Origin: Fibrivirga algicola
Lineage (GTDB): Bacteria; Bacteroidota; Bacteroidia; Cytophagales; Spirosomataceae
Assembly: GCF_011742925.1 (NCBI RefSeq)
Contig: NZ_WAEL01000012.1
Coordinates: 95,378 to 159,377, forward strand
DNA: 64,000 bases
Direction: 5' to 3'
Shown here: one piece after another, positions 53,980 through 62,661 of the stretch
Layout of the letters: each line of letters opens with the position of its first letter
How positions within the stretch are numbered: the first letter of the stretch is position 1
Position numbers and translations under genes: made by a program
Notes under the pieces: generated by a model
Told to the model about the DNA's origin: nothing
Database searches by the model: none
Seen by the model: only the letters and a program-made list of their open reading frames with translations

Positions 53980-54345
53980 TTAAGCCACGCTGCTCACGCC
54001 AACCTGATCGACGCTAACTCGTGCTTCATCGAAAGCCTGACTGAAATAGCCGTCACGGTAATCAGCCATGAGTTTACTTGGGCTACTGTATGCATAGGCA
54101 ATGTCCACATGACCCAACCACGTTAGACTTTCTGTCTGCTCTGCTTGATTGAAGCTGCCAATGTCGTGGCCGTTTGTCAATAAGATGCTGACTATTTCAG
54201 ACGCTAATACCTCATTATCAGGATACGTTTCGTAAATAATACCCATACTTCCTGCTGGATTAGGGCCAAACGGTTCAGTTGTCCGAACTATATCGCCAAC
54301 CTGGTAGGCCTGAACTATTTTTTCGTCTGATTTCATGTTTTTCAT
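53980..54345 (-). CDS. Hypothetical plasmid protein
   Basis: A 121-residue protein (MKNMKSDEKIVQAYQVGDIVRT) with a beta-strand-rich start (VRTTEPFGPNPAGSMGIIYETYP, the look of a small SH3-like barrel) and an acidic rest. No family is recognised. It lies between two other plasmid-type ORFs on the same strand. Confidence 0.6.
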   Translation of the reverse strand: MKNMKSDEKIVQAYQVGDIVRTTEPFGPNPAGSMGIIYETYPDNEVLASEIVSILLTNGHDIGSFNQAEQTESLTWLGHVDIAYAYSSPSKLMADYRDGYFSQAFDEARVSVDQVGVSSVA

Positions 54346-54451
54346 GTTGAGGACAACGACTAATTGAGTTTCAAAAATATGTATTTTACATTAAAACTAA
54401 TAAATATAATATAAAATACATATTATACTACCCATAACTGGTACCGAGTAG

Positions 54452-54865
54452 TTAGTCCTGATCCGGCTCCTCTAAAGGCAAGCTTTCGTCATCAAGCGTA
54501 GACCGATTTGCCTGCGCAGATGCAAGAGAAGTAAAACCTAAAAATTCCACCTGGCCAGTTAATTCCGATTGGGTCCAGGCCGGTGCTTGCAGCCTTCCCT
54601 CCTGCGTTACCCGATGCCAGAGGGCACACCCATATATAATGTGACCAGTCGACCGTAAGCGAAATGCAGGCGGCAGAGGTTCCGTGTAGAGCGCTTCATC
54701 ATCGCAATAGGCAGCATCAGAACAGTCGTCTGTACCGATTGATTGTTGTCCGGCAATGGTAAGCCGACGAGCCCCAATTTGTCGACAAACGTCGACCAGC
54801 GAATCGTCTATGTCAACGGGATATACTTTTTCCAGATAGGGGTCAATTTTTAACAGCTCAGTCAT
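54452..54865 (-). CDS. DUF3846-like plasmid protein, paralogue A
   Basis: A 137-residue protein sharing with its upstream neighbour the motif AFRLRSTGHIIYG and a similar C terminus (ELTGQVEFLG). The N-terminal half (YPVDIDDSLVDVCRQIGARRL) and the layout recall DUF3846-type proteins of mobile elements; the match is tentative. The motifs indicate a tandem duplication. Separated from the paralogue by a terminator hairpin. Confidence 0.6.
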   Translation of the reverse strand: MTELLKIDPYLEKVYPVDIDDSLVDVCRQIGARRLTIAGQQSIGTDDCSDAAYCDDEALYTEPLPPAFRLRSTGHIIYGCALWHRVTQEGRLQAPAWTQSELTGQVEFLGFTSLASAQANRSTLDDESLPLEEPDQD

Positions 54866-54883
54866 CGTTGATAAGGAGTTAAA

Positions 54884-54917
54884 ATCACGGCCGTCTTTCT
54901 GCTAAGACGGCCGTGAT
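54884..54917 (-). terminator. Terminator between the two paralogues
   Basis: Perfect 14-bp arms ATCACGGCCGTCTT and AAGACGGCCGTGAT with a 6-nt loop, followed on the minus strand by TTTTAAC. It ends the transcript of the upstream paralogue. Confidence 0.75.
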
Positions 54918-54920
54918 CAT

Positions 54921-55310
54921 TTACCATGAAAGCACATAAATTGGCGCAGGCTTGTAGGCTATTGGGCCCAGAAACTCAATTTCGGCAGTTACCTCCACGA
55001 GTGTTGCGTCGGGAGTTACCGTATCACCCTCCCTATTACTTCCCGTCCATACCCCATTACCGTAAATAATCTGTCCGGTGGAACGCAGCCTGAAAGCTAC
55101 CTGGTAAGGATCATCAGGGAGAAGGTCATTGCAGAAAATACCGTCTCCATCAGGTTGGCGGGCCGTATAATCTATGGTGTCACAATCAATCCACTTATAC
55201 AACTGCTCCAATGAGCCATCATGTGAAACCGGACGTACCTGTTTATTAGTAGCGTCGATCAGAAATACCAGTACAGGTTGCTGAGGAGAGGGAACGGGTT
55301 TCGTTGCCAT
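54921..55310 (-). CDS. DUF3846-like plasmid protein, paralogue B
   Basis: A 129-residue protein with VAFRLRSTGQIIYG and EVTAEIEFLG, closely parallel to paralogue A. Its N-terminal half (FLIDATNKQVRPVSHDGSLEQLYKWIDCDTIDY) has the strand-helix pattern of DUF3846-type proteins. No role is known. The start ATG is followed upstream by a short GTGCCCG...CGGAGCCG stretch also found near 53708. Confidence 0.6.
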   Translation of the reverse strand: MATKPVPSPQQPVLVFLIDATNKQVRPVSHDGSLEQLYKWIDCDTIDYTARQPDGDGIFCNDLLPDDPYQVAFRLRSTGQIIYGNGVWTGSNREGDTVTPDATLVEVTAEIEFLGPIAYKPAPIYVLSW

Positions 55311-55367
55311 TAGTTAGTGCCCGCTGTAACATGACGGAGCCGCACAGAAACAATAAAAGGTAAGGAA

Positions 55368-55391
55368 GAGCTGGACACTGTTGTCCAGCTC
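55368..55391 (-). terminator. Terminator after the 55.4-56.1 kb gene
   Basis: Arms GAGCTGGACA and TGTCCAGCTC (10 bp) with a 4-nt loop, 9 bp past the stop of the upstream gene, then TTTTATTG. Confidence 0.65.
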
Positions 55392-55399
55392 AAATCGCA

Positions 55400-56068
55400 T
55401 TAGGCCAATACAGTCTGTTCAGTGGCCCCTTCCTGCAACTCCTCTTGCTCGGGTTCGGGAAGCAGATCCACAAACGGATTGAATACGTTTTTAGCTACCT
55501 GCGTTTTCCCCGTCTCGGTGAGTGTCTCACGACGGTACAGGTTGATTGTCTGCACGTAACTGGTCATTTCCTGCGTAATGGCTTTATCAGCGGCTTTATA
55601 AGTAAATGACGCGATGTAGTATATGCCTTTGGGCTGTATTTTGTTATTCTCCCGCTTATCCGCGTTCACCGTCAGCACCACTTCGTTGAGTTTGATACGG
55701 TTATATACCAAGGGGGTTATAAGTCGCTCCAGGTTAGCTACACTGTAACCGTGAAACAAAATTTCCGAAACGCAATCGGCCTCGTCAATGAAGAATAATT
55801 CAGCCCATTTTTTCAGCCCCTGACCCAAAATGTCATCCGAAAAGATACGCCAGGCGATGGGCTGAAACGACAGCGATGAACCCAACTTTTCAATGTTGTT
55901 CTCATCATAATGAATGGAGAACTTGCCCTCTTTGGCATCGAAACGGTACTGTTTGGGGTTACCTAGAATGTACAGGTATTTGTCTACAACTTCACCCGTT
56001 TCAGTATCAATAATCTGAAAGGGACCAACCGGCGACCCGGCAACAGAGGAATTCGCTAACGCTTGCAT
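55400..56068 (-). CDS. Hypothetical plasmid protein
   Basis: The open frame starts at a GTG at 56113, but the ATG at 56068 (MQALANSSVAG) is preferred, giving 222 residues. It has a beta-rich start (FQIIDTETGEVVDKYLYILGNPKQYRFDAK) and helical parts with many aromatic residues. No family is recognised. It sits in a set of small plasmid-maintenance-like ORFs, with its own terminator. Confidence 0.6.
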   Translation of the reverse strand: MQALANSSVAGSPVGPFQIIDTETGEVVDKYLYILGNPKQYRFDAKEGKFSIHYDENNIEKLGSSLSFQPIAWRIFSDDILGQGLKKWAELFFIDEADCVSEILFHGYSVANLERLITPLVYNRIKLNEVVLTVNADKRENNKIQPKGIYYIASFTYKAADKAITQEMTSYVQTINLYRRETLTETGKTQVAKNVFNPFVDLLPEPEQEELQEGATEQTVLA

Positions 56069-56215
56069 TGTCTTTGCCCGAAGTAACACGTCGGTGCCGC
56101 GCAATAGGAACACTATAAAGATACAGCTAAATAAGCATATAGCAAAGCTATCTACCTGTTAAACAGGAATATAAGTCAACCTTCCGCTCCCTTTCGTTCG
56201 CAGTTCGTTTGAGGA

Positions 56216-56419
56216 TTATTCATGCATTAAATCAGCTTTCTTTGCCAGCTCTAATCGTAAAAGCTTAAGGCCAAAGCTAATGGTCAGTTTGTCAAGCTTA
56301 GATAGGCTCACTCCCTCCGAAGCAACGTTGATGCGCTCAATGAGGTCATTTACTAATCGCTCATACTGTACGTGCTCAACGTACCTACTCTGTATGTCCA
56401 TTTGTTGCTCAGCATCCAT
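56216..56419 (-). CDS. Small helical plasmid protein
   Basis: A 67-residue, mostly helical protein (IQSRYVEHVQYERLVNDLIERI...LLRLELAKKADLM). No domain recognised. It lies about 60 bp downstream of the primase-like gene, on the same strand, so it is probably co-transcribed. Confidence 0.55.
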   Translation of the reverse strand: MDAEQQMDIQSRYVEHVQYERLVNDLIERINVASEGVSLSKLDKLTISFGLKLLRLELAKKADLMHE

Positions 56420-56479
56420 GTTTTCATTTAGTCAAGTATTGACGTCAAGTCAATGGCTGTTAATATGGTTATCAAGCAA

Positions 56480-57847
56480 TTACATTAATTTTTGTGGCGT
56501 AGCTTTAGAAGGTGTGTTCCTCAAAGTGGGTTGAGGCCGCTCGACATTTGCTTTTTGCGTCTGAAGTTCTTCGTTCCAATCCTTTGCAAAGGGCCGTTTA
56601 ACAACCAGTTTGTCGGTTAGACCCCGCCATTCGATGGCCAGTTTTTCAATTCGGGTCAGCATAGGGCGGTGGTTGGGCAAGTGAATGGTCAGCAAACTGT
56701 GGTTTCCCTGATGCATAATAGCATCCTTCGTCGCCCGATTCATGTCCGGTGTGTACCCCTTGTTTAAGGTTGTCAACACTCTTTCTTGTAGTGATTCAAG
56801 GTGCACCTGCCGTTTTGCTTCTTCAACCGGTAACCCATATACGTCAATTGATAAAATGTTACTGTGCTTGTTGTGACTGATACGTAGTTGGTGATTCGCC
56901 TGTTCAATGGATTGACCGGGAAGTTGAAGTCGACCAGCCCAGCCAATATTGAAGCGAATACCGCTGTTATCATTATCGTGTCCCAGAATCACTTGCTCCG
57001 GCTTCACCCGGTCAATTAACCGTTGTACGGTAAGGGGCTGAAGTGAAGAGGGTTGCCCACCTGTAGCCACATAGACCCGGTCGTAGGGTTCCTTCGGTGG
57101 GTGAAGCTGGTGATACGACAAGGCGTCAATCGGACTTTCACAAATCAGCATTTCTTTGGGTTGATGGCCTTTGGGTAGGTTCGACACCCAGATACTCTCT
57201 AGGCGTTCGCCCCAAGTATGTCCATTAACTAAACCCGTTGGACTGTCGTTTTTCAGCAAAATGGCCGTAATGCCCTGTTCACTCTCCATTGGGAATACTG
57301 TGTTGATAACCGTTTCCCCTGTCTTCTTACTGACAAACGTCTTGTTGAAAATTTTGCCAATAAACGCCCGGTGGCCAATTGTATCGACCGTCAAGCCCCT
57401 CTTTTCCATGAGATAATCCGTGTTGGTCAACGGATCAAGCCTGAAGTAATGAGACATGGCCTTACTTCGGGTCGCTTCAGCGGGCGGTTGACTTTCAACC
57501 GTATCAGTGGAACGGCTTTTAGCAAGATGTGATAAATCACCCGTGTACCGGCCAATAAACTCGTGAAGCTGCTGCCAGCCTTCCCTTGTTGCCGTGTCGA
57601 TGTGTAGTTTATCAATTACATAATCAACAATCGTCCCCCGATCACGGCTGTCCTCTGGGTTGTAATAAAAGTATTCGTTCGTTTTTTGATTGTTGCCGAT
57701 GATGAGCTTTCGACCTTCAGCGTTTTCAAGCACTGGCCAGCGCCGGGTCGATTTTCGCCGGTCCTTCGAGAAACCCTCTGTCTCCAGAAACTGCACCAGG
57801 TCAATCTGCTGCTTGTAGTCGGATAACTGCGGCTTTGTAGTCAGCAT
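56480..57847 (-). CDS. Toprim-domain plasmid protein (primase-like)
   Basis: A 455-residue protein: N-terminal region (LVQFLETEGFSKDRRKSTRRW...GNNQKTNEYFYY) resembling the lead of plasmid primases of Bacteroidota, then a Toprim domain with the catalytic Glu in LICESPIDALSYHQL and the acidic pair in LGHDNDNSGIRF. No CHC2 zinc finger is visible. It may prime lagging-strand or transferred-strand synthesis, or be a mobilisation protein. It starts 52 bp from the DUF3945 gene to its right. Confidence 0.75.
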   Translation of the reverse strand: MLTTKPQLSDYKQQIDLVQFLETEGFSKDRRKSTRRWPVLENAEGRKLIIGNNQKTNEYFYYNPEDSRDRGTIVDYVIDKLHIDTATREGWQQLHEFIGRYTGDLSHLAKSRSTDTVESQPPAEATRSKAMSHYFRLDPLTNTDYLMEKRGLTVDTIGHRAFIGKIFNKTFVSKKTGETVINTVFPMESEQGITAILLKNDSPTGLVNGHTWGERLESIWVSNLPKGHQPKEMLICESPIDALSYHQLHPPKEPYDRVYVATGGQPSSLQPLTVQRLIDRVKPEQVILGHDNDNSGIRFNIGWAGRLQLPGQSIEQANHQLRISHNKHSNILSIDVYGLPVEEAKRQVHLESLQERVLTTLNKGYTPDMNRATKDAIMHQGNHSLLTIHLPNHRPMLTRIEKLAIEWRGLTDKLVVKRPFAKDWNEELQTQKANVERPQPTLRNTPSKATPQKLM

Positions 57848-57899
57848 ACGTGTATGTTAGTCAGTTATAACGTTGAGAGATGTTGCTTAAGGATTTGCT

Positions 57900-59333
57900 T
57901 TAGATGACCGTTTTGCCCTGATTTGTATCGTTGTTGCCTATGCTGTCAGATGCGATGGCCGAACCGTTGTTTTCGGACGTACCGGTTGGAATGTGGTCGA
58001 AACGTAGGCCTCGGCTTGCCGCAGATACACGCACATAGGCCGAAAAGGCTGTGCCGGCTTTACTGGTCATGTTATCGAGCCGAATGGCCTTTCCCTGAAT
58101 CAGCCGCTGTTTTTGCAAGCCATTGAGCGTTACTCCTTTCAAATGGGACATCCGCTCAATTTTCGGTCGAATTACATCTGCACGAAGTACCGTAAGTGTC
58201 TTCGTGTCTTTGTCAACGCCAATGAAGCCGGTGAACTTTTGGCCGCTTTGCTTGTCGATTAGCTCGGCTACCCGGCCCATGTCGCCATACTTATGAAGAT
58301 TAGCTTTATCCGTTTCGGAGAAGAGATGCCCCAGGTAACTTTCTTGGAGTGTCAACTTTTGCTGAACGCCCTGAAGAACAAGCTGTGGGCCGTCTTCTGG
58401 CGTATTTAACACATATAGCTTACCGGTATTGCCATCACCCGTTGTGACAACATCCGTTTTTTGGCCATTGAGCAAGCGCTTTGCATTCTCCCCGGTTAGC
58501 TCGACAGCAAACTGACGGTTAGCCTGTTCGAGCAGTGAATCAGGATGCCGAGTTTCCACTACTACCAATTGGAGTTGATGGCTTACTACCGGCCTTTCAG
58601 CTACCAGTGACCCAACTATCAATTCACCCGGAACAAATTTTGCCTGACGCAGATCGACAAACTGACCTGTACCCGGTAAAGGACCGGCGATAGACACAAC
58701 CTTAGGTGACTCCCCCTGATTGAAAACTGTTACGTGAAATTGACTACCAACGTACCCGTAGCCAACTAGTGGCATGCCCGGGTCATAGTGGCTATAAAGT
58801 ATGGTTTCAAGGGTGCGTAAAGCTTCCCGATAACCCAACCGGTAAAGATTAATTTCTGTAGGATAATTGGGGTCACCAACTAAGAGCACAGGCTGTTGCC
58901 AGCTTATGGCCCTGAGCGCAGGAAAAAAAAGCGGTTCGTATCGACGGTACTTCTCCTCCATCAATACGACGGCCGATTGATCGTTAAAAATGTATACCTC
59001 TACCTCCCGTTCCTTTCGTATGTCATGAGGTTTGTGCTGATTTATCGTGTTACGAATTGTCGAGGATAAAGCACAGTGCACATCGATCTGTGGATCAATT
59101 GGTAAGCGCTGATACAGATGCTGGGTATGAGACGTATTCTCAAATCTCAATTCGATTGAAGGGGGCTGACTAGTTGAATCAATTTCCGACACATACCGAA
59201 TCGGCTCCTCCACCGGTTCGTCGCTGATTAGTACTTGGCGAATCTCTTTAAGAATAGCCTCCCCTACCAGATCAAGCACCTGCTGTGCCCTTGAAGCCCT
59301 CACCTGCGCTGTTACTTTCGGTCCTACAAGCAT
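57900..59333 (-). CDS. DUF3945-domain mobile-element protein
   Basis: A 477-residue protein. The C-terminal half (about 270-450) matches DUF3945: YLGHLFSETDKANLHKYGDMG, FTGFIGVDKDTKTLTVLRAD and NMTSKAGTAFSAYVRVS. The N-terminal half (about 1-200) is unlike that of its paralogue to the right. DUF3945 proteins are common in Bacteroidota conjugative elements; their function is unknown. It starts 18 bp after the stop of the 661-residue paralogue, in the same transcript. Confidence 0.75.
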   Translation of the reverse strand: MLVGPKVTAQVRASRAQQVLDLVGEAILKEIRQVLISDEPVEEPIRYVSEIDSTSQPPSIELRFENTSHTQHLYQRLPIDPQIDVHCALSSTIRNTINQHKPHDIRKEREVEVYIFNDQSAVVLMEEKYRRYEPLFFPALRAISWQQPVLLVGDPNYPTEINLYRLGYREALRTLETILYSHYDPGMPLVGYGYVGSQFHVTVFNQGESPKVVSIAGPLPGTGQFVDLRQAKFVPGELIVGSLVAERPVVSHQLQLVVVETRHPDSLLEQANRQFAVELTGENAKRLLNGQKTDVVTTGDGNTGKLYVLNTPEDGPQLVLQGVQQKLTLQESYLGHLFSETDKANLHKYGDMGRVAELIDKQSGQKFTGFIGVDKDTKTLTVLRADVIRPKIERMSHLKGVTLNGLQKQRLIQGKAIRLDNMTSKAGTAFSAYVRVSAASRGLRFDHIPTGTSENNGSAIASDSIGNNDTNQGKTVI

Positions 59334-59350
59334 ACAACTATATTGTTAGT

Positions 59351-61336
59351 TTACCCTACTTTTAGCCCTTCCTGCTTTTTCACTTTCCTGGGTTTAGCCT
59401 CCTCCCCTATTGGCTTCGGCGCGTCCTGTTTTTTCTGTTTGGCTGGTTTGGGTGCTTCGATCCGTTGGGCGGCTGCCTGCTTTAGTTCTTTCTTTGGCTG
59501 AATCGTTTTCTTCCCACCAGCCCCATCTCCTCTGAGTTGGTGTACGGGTTTGGTTAATTCCTGGGCTGTCTTCTGATCGACCGTCTGTTTGACCACGTTA
59601 TCTGGGATTTTCGCGAATGTGAGCGAGCGTTTGGCCGCCGAAACCTGCACGTAAGCGTTGAAGGTTTGACCATTATTACTAGTCATTCCTTCCAGCTTGA
59701 TGGCCCTCCCCTGCTCTAAGATTTTTTGCTGGGGTTTAGTCAGTGTAACCCCTTTGATCGTCTGCGGGATATGTAGGCGCTCGGCCCGGAGGACAGTCAG
59801 GCTTTTCGTGTCTTTATCAACCCCAATGTATCCCACGAACGGCTTGCCAGTCATTTTGTCGGTTAGGTCTACCCGCTTTCCCATCTCCCCGTTTTTCTCT
59901 AGATTTTGCTTGTCACGGGCTGTCAGCTCATAGCCGAGAAATTCTTTGGGTAACAGCAATTGCTTACGTTCCGGCTGGATACCGACAATTGGCCCATTGT
60001 CTGGCGTATTGACGATGTACAGTTTCCCGGATATTTGAAATGGTTTACCTTCCTCCCCCGCCTGCGTCAGCTTCATCAACCCGGTCTTTCGGCCGTTGAG
60101 CAAATCATCTAGGTGGCCTGCTTTTTCTAAATCCTGCCGGGTCACCCCAACCTTTTCGAATTGAGGGGCAACTTCTGCCCACTGGTAGCGAGTTGGCCGA
60201 CCCATTACAGGTACTTCTACACCCGGTGTGTTTGTCTCGTTCATGGATATAACTTGAGTCTGATTAGTTGCGATTGATTGCGTAGTCGATTGTAGCGATA
60301 TGCCGGCAGTTGTGGTTGCTCCATCGGGCGCTGGCATACGTTCCATCGCCTTATTAACCGATTGGCTTTCAGCAGACAGATGCTTCTCGGTTATAGCTGG
60401 TGCCTCAGTAACTGAGCTGTTATGACCCTGGGAGGTCTGGGCGTTTATAAGTTGGGAGACTTGAGCACATGTCTTGTCGACAGTTCCCAACCGTTCTCCT
60501 ACCTGAGACGGCTTTGGGGAAGAATCCGGTTGACGTGCTATGTCATACGGTTCCCGGTTGTCAGGTGTTGTTTTTGCTGGCGCAATCCAGTCACTTACGG
60601 ACTGCCGCAGACGTTGCCAGGCAGTTAAAGAGGGGCCTGATTCCTGGAGTAACTGGTATGATGGAGTCTCAACAGGTCTGAATTTTTCAGAAACAGCTTC
60701 CTGCATTGGCTGAAGACGGTCATTGCTCTGGAGCTGGCCTTTCAGTTCTTTATGTTGACGTTCCAGATCGGTTATAAACCGGCTCATCTGCTCATGGTTA
60801 AGCTGAGCATTGTGCAGGAAATTGGCCAGGAAACCCCCATTGATATCCAGGTGTAAAGTCACTGGACTTACCTGGCTTCGCAGTTGTGATGGGTTCAGAT
60901 CGCCTACCTCTACGTTGTCACTACGGGTTTCGGTTTGGGATTGTCGGCCGGGCGTATCTACCACCTCTATACGGTACGTCTCTTTCGAATCGATGAACGA
61001 CAGTGGCAAACCCTTTACCGTTTCATGGATCTCCCACAGGTAGTCAGTAAGTTTAGTACGGTCGCTATCAGTTGCTGTTTGGGTACGTTCGTCAACGCGT
61101 TTAGCTAAGTCCGCTTTTTTTAGCGTCTCGTCATACAGGCATCGGGTGATCTCCTCGTCCCACAGTAAACCATCGTTGGCCAAGTACCCCCTCAACTGCT
61201 CATATTGTGCGGGCAGCACTAGCTGGTATTGTTGCGTTTCTAATCGATCAAATTCCTGTAGTTGCGCAGCTTCCAGGTGTGTGCGCTCATTGGGTTTAGG
61301 CTCCACCGTGCTTTCGGCAATAGGCATCGGTTCCAT
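59351..61336 (-). CDS. DUF4099/DUF3945 mobile-element protein
   Basis: A 661-residue protein with an N-terminal helical part, a long Pro/Gln/Ser-rich linker (about 200-360), a DUF4099 domain (about 365-420: WAEVAPQFEKVGVTRQDLEKAGHLDDLLNGRKT) and a DUF3945 domain (about 430-585), ending in a Lys/Pro-rich tail. Closely related in its C half to the next gene downstream, so this pair arose by duplication. Members are encoded beside conjugation genes in Bacteroidota; molecular role unknown. Confidence 0.78.
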   Translation of the reverse strand: MEPMPIAESTVEPKPNERTHLEAAQLQEFDRLETQQYQLVLPAQYEQLRGYLANDGLLWDEEITRCLYDETLKKADLAKRVDERTQTATDSDRTKLTDYLWEIHETVKGLPLSFIDSKETYRIEVVDTPGRQSQTETRSDNVEVGDLNPSQLRSQVSPVTLHLDINGGFLANFLHNAQLNHEQMSRFITDLERQHKELKGQLQSNDRLQPMQEAVSEKFRPVETPSYQLLQESGPSLTAWQRLRQSVSDWIAPAKTTPDNREPYDIARQPDSSPKPSQVGERLGTVDKTCAQVSQLINAQTSQGHNSSVTEAPAITEKHLSAESQSVNKAMERMPAPDGATTTAGISLQSTTQSIATNQTQVISMNETNTPGVEVPVMGRPTRYQWAEVAPQFEKVGVTRQDLEKAGHLDDLLNGRKTGLMKLTQAGEEGKPFQISGKLYIVNTPDNGPIVGIQPERKQLLLPKEFLGYELTARDKQNLEKNGEMGKRVDLTDKMTGKPFVGYIGVDKDTKSLTVLRAERLHIPQTIKGVTLTKPQQKILEQGRAIKLEGMTSNNGQTFNAYVQVSAAKRSLTFAKIPDNVVKQTVDQKTAQELTKPVHQLRGDGAGGKKTIQPKKELKQAAAQRIEAPKPAKQKKQDAPKPIGEEAKPRKVKKQEGLKVG

Positions 61337-61425
61337 ATATATTTTGTGTTGTTTCAGACAAAACTATTGATTTTATATATTATTCATATATTTTTATTAT
61401 AATTAATTTATTATATATATTATCT

Positions 61426-62240
61426 ATGCATTTAAAGACCCTTGGAGTAAGTACGACTCTTTTACTGATGTGTGTAAAGACGCTTCAGGCGCAGGTTGTT
61501 TTCTCTTCCCCTACCTTGTCCTTGGATACGTGATATCCCAACACGGTCAAGTCAGCTTTCGAGTTAGTTGCTTGGAATCAACGATAAACCTGCCGCATGA
61601 GGCTTCCCTTAAACCGGTTGATATCAAACCGGACATAGACTCGCTACTGTCTTGTTTTACAGACAGTATTTTTAAGGGATTGAATGCTCCTAGACTTTCT
61701 TCGGGCAACCGTACACACCTGTTACAGTTTATTCCAGCCATACCACCCCTACGATTAGTATCCTGGCAGGATTACCGCGTTACCAGTAAGTTCGGCTGGC
61801 GTACTCATCCAATTCGCGGAAATAGTAGCCACCATAATGGTATGGACATAGCTCAACCAGTAGGCACACCGGTTTATGCAACTGCCTTTGGCGTTGTAAA
61901 ATGGGTAAAGTGGGAAGTTGATGGATTAGGACTAGCCGTCTGTGTAAAGCACCCAACGGGTTACGAGTCCATCCATGGACATCTTTCTACCCATGCAGTC
62001 CGAGAGAGGGATATTATCCAACGAGGAGCGGTAATCGGACAGGTAGGCAGTACGGGGCGCTCTACGGGACCGCACCTACACTATGCAATACTATTTCAGG
62101 GTAAGCCTGTTGATCCAGATCGGTATTGTTTTTTGTGGACCAAGCTAGCCCGTATCGATTCATCCCAGATCCAACAGCATCGGTTGATCGGGCCAGGTGT
62201 ATTTCAAAAAGGTGCCAAACGTATAATTGAGCGGGATTGA
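61426..62240 (+). CDS. M23-family peptidase, probable frameshift at the signal peptide
   Basis: The mature part (61470-62240 frame) is an M23 lysostaphin-type peptidoglycan endopeptidase: SKFGWRTHPIRGNSSHHNGMD, GLGLAVCVKHPTGYESIHGHLSTH and STGRSTGPHLHYAI contain the His/Asp zinc ligands. Its first 30 codons do not look like a signal peptide. In another frame, ATG 61426 begins a good signal (MHLKTLGVSTTLLLMC...LQAQ) that runs to a TGA at about 61532. A single-base shift there would join both into one secreted protein, so a frameshift or sequence error is likely. M23 enzymes often accompany conjugation systems. Confidence 0.75.
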
Positions 62241-62250
62241 GCAACAATTA

Positions 62251-62661
62251 TTAGTCTGGCTTTTGCTCAACCTTACTTATTTCTTCCATAAACTGATGGA
62301 GTAGGGCAAGGCGTTGGGCTTCGCGCTGGTCATTAATACGCTGCCGCTTGATTACTTCATTGGTGAACATAGGTACGTTCGGCTCTTCCTCCTGCTCGGG
62401 ATTGAACAGCCACTCGTAACTTACCTTGTGACGTTTTACGTAGTAGAGAGCAATCAGCGTGAACATTTCACGTGAGACTTTCAACCCGTTCTCCAGACGA
62501 TAGATCAGATTTTGCGTCGTGCCAAACTCATCGGCAAGTTCCTGCTGACTCATTTTCAGGAATTCGCGTACTTTAGCCATACGCCGGGCTACAAGTGCTG
62601 CATAAGCATCATTTTCCTTTTCTAATTGTTCCATTCCTGGTACTATACGGTCATTACTCAT
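62251..62661 (-). CDS. XRE-like helix-turn-helix regulator
   Basis: A 136-residue protein with an HTH at about residues 28-80 (REFLKMSQQELADEFGTTQNLIYRLENGLKVSREMF), followed by an acidic, charged C terminus. It overlaps the end of the T4CP gene by 8 bp on the same strand, so the two are co-transcribed. Likely a regulator of the transfer region; target unknown. Confidence 0.8.
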   Translation of the reverse strand: MSNDRIVPGMEQLEKENDAYAALVARRMAKVREFLKMSQQELADEFGTTQNLIYRLENGLKVSREMFTLIALYYVKRHKVSYEWLFNPEQEEEPNVPMFTNEVIKRQRINDQREAQRLALLHQFMEEISKVEQKPD

